From positions 1 through 7,670 of the forward strand of contig JAITQL010000002.1 in NCBI GenBank assembly GCA_031288935.1: a DNA stretch of 7,670 nt, given 5' to 3'. The notes beneath the pieces are model-generated. The model saw only the letters and a program-made list of their open reading frames with translations, did not search any database and was not told where the DNA came from. Shown here piece after piece: positions 6,438-7,670 of the stretch. Origin of the DNA: Tannerella sp. (GTDB lineage: Bacteria; Bacteroidota; Bacteroidia; Bacteroidales; Tannerellaceae). Numbering within the stretch: the stretch's first letter is position 1; the number at the start of each line of letters is the position of its first letter. The position numbers and the translations under genes are program-made.

Positions 6438-6602
6438 CTGTCCCGTTGGGGACAGGATGCCGGTAGAAAAAAGAATGTGGCAACATCCGGCGGAATCCCG
6501 CAGGGATGCTATGCCGGCAATATCACACATACCATCCCGTACGGGATTGGGCGGGCGGGGAACCTGCTATTTTCTACCGACATCCTGTCCCCAGCGGGAC
6601 AG
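6438..6602. mobile_element. MITE-like element with imperfect inverted termini of about 33 bp
   Basis: Bases 6438-6470 match the reverse complement of 6570-6602 at 31 of 33 positions. Each end contains a hairpin (CTGTCCC-GTTG-GGGACAG at 6438-6455; CCTGTCCC-CAGC-GGGACAGG at 6584-6603) and the block CGGTAGAAAA/TTTTCTACCG. The interior holds ATCCC-GCA-GGGAT (6495-6507) and the palindrome ATCCCGTACGGGAT (6534-6547). GTGCATT occurs at 6427-6433 and 6603-6609, a possible target duplication although 4 nt separate the left copy from the terminus. No transposase; if mobile it is non-autonomous. It could equally be a dispersed palindromic repeat. Confidence 0.6.
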
Positions 6603-6680
6603 GTGCATTTCCACACGTATGGAAAAGTGCCTTATCTTTTCAGGCTCCCTTAGAGCCGGATTGCTTCACTGCGTTTGCAA

Positions 6681-6833
6681 GGACGGGGCGCGGCGTTTCC
6701 TTTCAGGATAGCCGCTACCGCATGGCAAACCGTGTGCCGGAAACCCTCGCTCCCCTCTCTTGTGGAGAGGGGTCGGGGGAGAGGTCGGACGGGGCTGAAG
6801 GAATGAAGAATGATGAGATGCCGCGCCCCGTCC
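6681..6833. repeat. Inverted-repeat element with 13-bp perfect ends and an internal hairpin
   Basis: GGACGGGGCGCGG (6681-6693) is the exact reverse complement of 6821-6833. Near the middle is CCCCTCTC-TTGTG-GAGAGGGG (6752-6772), an 8-bp stem of the kind seen in short dispersed repeats of many bacteria. The stretch has no plausible gene; reading frames crossing it are low-complexity. Probably another miniature repeat element. Confidence 0.5.
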
Positions 6834-6860
6834 ATTCTCCATTCTCGGGATGGTATGGCG

Positions 6861-6894
6861 CCTGTCCCGTTGGGGACAGGCATCATGCACAAAA
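6861..6894. repeat. Third copy of the CTGTCCC hairpin with inverted TTTTGTGCAT flank
   Basis: CCTGTCCC-GTTG-GGGACAGG (6861-6880) has the same stem and loop as the left end of the 6438-6602 element. It is followed by ATGCACAAAA (6885-6894), the reverse complement of TTTTGTGCAT found just left of that element at 6423-6432. The pair therefore brackets about 470 bp as large inverted ends, suggesting nested or repeated insertion in this gap. Confidence 0.5.
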
Positions 6895-6961
6895 TCATCC
6901 CGCGTGAAGTATAATTCCATCATTCTCTTGCCTGTTTCTTGTTTCTCACACAAAAAGCGAA

Positions 6962-6969
6962 TATCTTTG
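6962..6969 (+). promoter_or_regulatory. Bacteroidetes-type -7 promoter box for the NikR-like gene
   Basis: TATCTTTG fits TAnnTTTG fully. TTG at 6939-6941 lies 20 nt upstream in the -33 position. Transcription would start near 6976, leaving a leader of only about 14 nt, A-rich and without a Shine-Dalgarno, before the ATG at 6990. This also argues for the 6990 start over a frame opening further upstream, which would begin before the promoter. Confidence 0.6.
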
Positions 6970-6989
6970 CGTCCAAAAAAAACAGTATT

Positions 6990-7391
6990 ATGGCATTAAA
7001 ACGTTTTGGTGTTTCATTGGAAGAAGAACTGTTGGTGGCGCTGGATCAGTATGTGAAAGAGAATGGATTTGCCAACCGTTCGCAGGCGTTGCGTTTTTTG
7101 GTGGAGAAAAATGTGGCGGAGAAAAAATGGCTTTGCGATCACGTCGTGGCAGGTACGATTGTGATCATGTATAACCAGGCCAAAAAGGAAATTTCATCGA
7201 AGATCACTGCCATTCAACAACATTACCGGGATGTGATTCTGTCTTCTTCCCAGTATTTCCTGAATGAAGGCTTTTGCCTGCACATCGCTACCGTCGCCGG
7301 CACGGCCTATCGCCTGACGGAACTCTCCGACAGGCTGATTGCAATCAGGGGAATTAAACACGGAAAATTAGTCATGAGCCGAGCCGACTAA
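6990..7391 (+). CDS. nikR: NikR-family ribbon-helix-helix/ACT regulator with altered metal ligands
   Basis: 133 residues, the usual NikR length. Residues 4-46 form an RHH DNA-binding domain: KRFGVSLEEELL strand and first helix, then GFANRSQALRFL, as in NikR proteins. Residues 52-129 fit the C-terminal ACT-like domain, ending with RGIKHGKLV, close to the E. coli RGVRHGHLQ. In E. coli NikR nickel is bound by H76, H87, H89 and C95. A gap-free alignment here places Q77, Q88, F90 and C96 at those positions, so only the cysteine remains. The fold and family are clear, but nickel-dependent repression is doubtful; it may bind another metal or ligand, or act without metal. The symbol reflects family only. 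It stands alone with its own promoter and a downstream terminator; no nickel transporter or hydrogenase gene is in view. Confidence 0.88.
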   Translation: MALKRFGVSLEEELLVALDQYVKENGFANRSQALRFLVEKNVAEKKWLCDHVVAGTIVIMYNQAKKEISSKITAIQQHYRDVILSSSQYFLNEGFCLHIATVAGTAYRLTELSDRLIAIRGIKHGKLVMSRAD

Positions 7392-7395
7392 AATA

Positions 7396-7423
7396 ATTCA
7401 AAGATTCAAAAATTCAAAGATTC
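7396..7423 (+). repeat. Short tandem repeat ATTCAAAG x 3.5
   Basis: Three 8-bp units (ATTCAAAG, ATTCAAAA, ATTCAAAG) and a half unit start five bases after the NikR-like stop codon. Similar short repeats occur at 6291-6304 (after the LytTR gene) and, inverted, at 5108-5121. Confidence 0.7.
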
Positions 7424-7470
7424 TACGGGGCAACACTCGTTTTGCAGGTACACATTGACGGCCGGAAAAG

Positions 7471-7509
7471 AAAAAGGCGAAAGAACGTTTCATGCTCTTT
7501 CGCCTTTTT
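7471..7509. terminator. Bidirectional intrinsic terminator
   Basis: AAAAAGGCGAAAGA (7471-7484) pairs perfectly with 7496-7509 around an 11-nt loop, with T-runs on the 3' side for both strands. It lies about 80 nt past the NikR-like stop and about 55 nt past the stop of the convergent gene ending at 7565, so it fits termination of both. Confidence 0.9.
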
Positions 7510-7564
7510 TGACTGTTTGGCTTGCTGCGTATGCTTCCGGCAAACCGGTCTGTCCGTCGACGGA

Positions 7565-7670
7565 TTATTTCACGGAGAAGGAATACGGAAAGTCGGCGGG
7601 CTGCGTGCCGCGGGTCAGGTTGGGCTGCGCGGACATGCCGTATACCATCACGCCTCCCTTTTGCAAGTCT
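7565..7670 (-). CDS. C-terminal end of an unidentified protein (rest outside window)
   Basis: Reading from the right edge toward the TAA at 7567-7565, one frame stays open for 34 complete residues, including GGVMVYGMSAQPNLTRG and ending DFPYSFSVK. The composition is G/C-rich like the xyl genes, and a well-placed terminator lies downstream, both of which support a real gene. I do not recognise the family from this short piece. A 12-bp palindrome TCCGTCGACGGA (7553-7564) directly follows the stop codon in the direction of transcription. Confidence 0.6.
   Translation of the reverse strand, partial: DLQKGGVMVYGMSAQPNLTRGTQPADFPYSFSVK

Noticed and set aside
6666..6953. Minus-strand reading frames of 80-95 codons in the gap before the NikR-like gene
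   Set aside because: They run through inverted-repeat elements, have low-complexity products, and lack a plausible start signal.
6939..6989. Longer N-terminus for the NikR-like protein
   Set aside because: The added residues precede and overlap the -7 promoter box and have no counterpart in NikR proteins; the ATG at 6990 starts the RHH domain correctly.

Overview
The window looks like chromosomal DNA from a member of the Bacteroidota, most likely order Bacteroidales. The XylA and XylB sequences are of the type I know from Bacteroides relatives. The promoter candidates match the Bacteroidetes -7 element TAnnTTTG rather than TATAAT. The gene order xylB-xylA-xylE is the one I recall for Bacteroides xylose operons. 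Genus cannot be fixed from the sequence.

Bases 1-3960 (minus strand) hold a D-xylose uptake and catabolism operon read right to left: xylB (xylulokinase), xylA (xylose isomerase), then xylE (xylose/H+ symporter, cut by the left edge). XylE imports xylose, XylA isomerises it to xylulose, and XylB phosphorylates that to xylulose 5-phosphate for the pentose phosphate pathway. A TACATTTG -7 box at 3960-3953 abuts a perfect 14-bp palindrome over the predicted transcription start, a good operator candidate. Both gaps between the genes contain strong inverted repeats. No xylose regulator gene is visible.

Bases 3961-5333 have no credible gene. They hold a nested inverted repeat (4040-4112), a compact inverted-repeat element (4330-4430), and an array of 42-bp units each carrying the hairpin TTCCGGC-AAGR-GCCGGAA (4535-4888). 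More short hairpins follow. All six frames are open through the array, but base changes between units show no codon periodicity, so I read it as non-coding repeat DNA.

Bases 5334-6245 (+) encode a membrane-anchored LytTR regulator: four hydrophobic segments, a short linker, and a C-terminal LytTR DNA-binding domain. Bases 6246-6989 are non-coding repeat mosaic, including a MITE-like element with imperfect inverted termini of about 33 bp (6438-6602). Bases 6990-7391 (+) encode a NikR-family ribbon-helix-helix/ACT protein in which three of the four canonical nickel ligands are replaced. A strong bidirectional terminator (7471-7509) separates it from the C-terminal end of an unidentified convergent gene (7565-7670, minus).

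The points most worth a second look are the hairpin array, the altered metal site of the NikR homologue, the xylB operator candidate with its shared leader motif, and an unusual TM7 in the XylE fragment. None of these proves a new system; they are leads from sequence inspection only.
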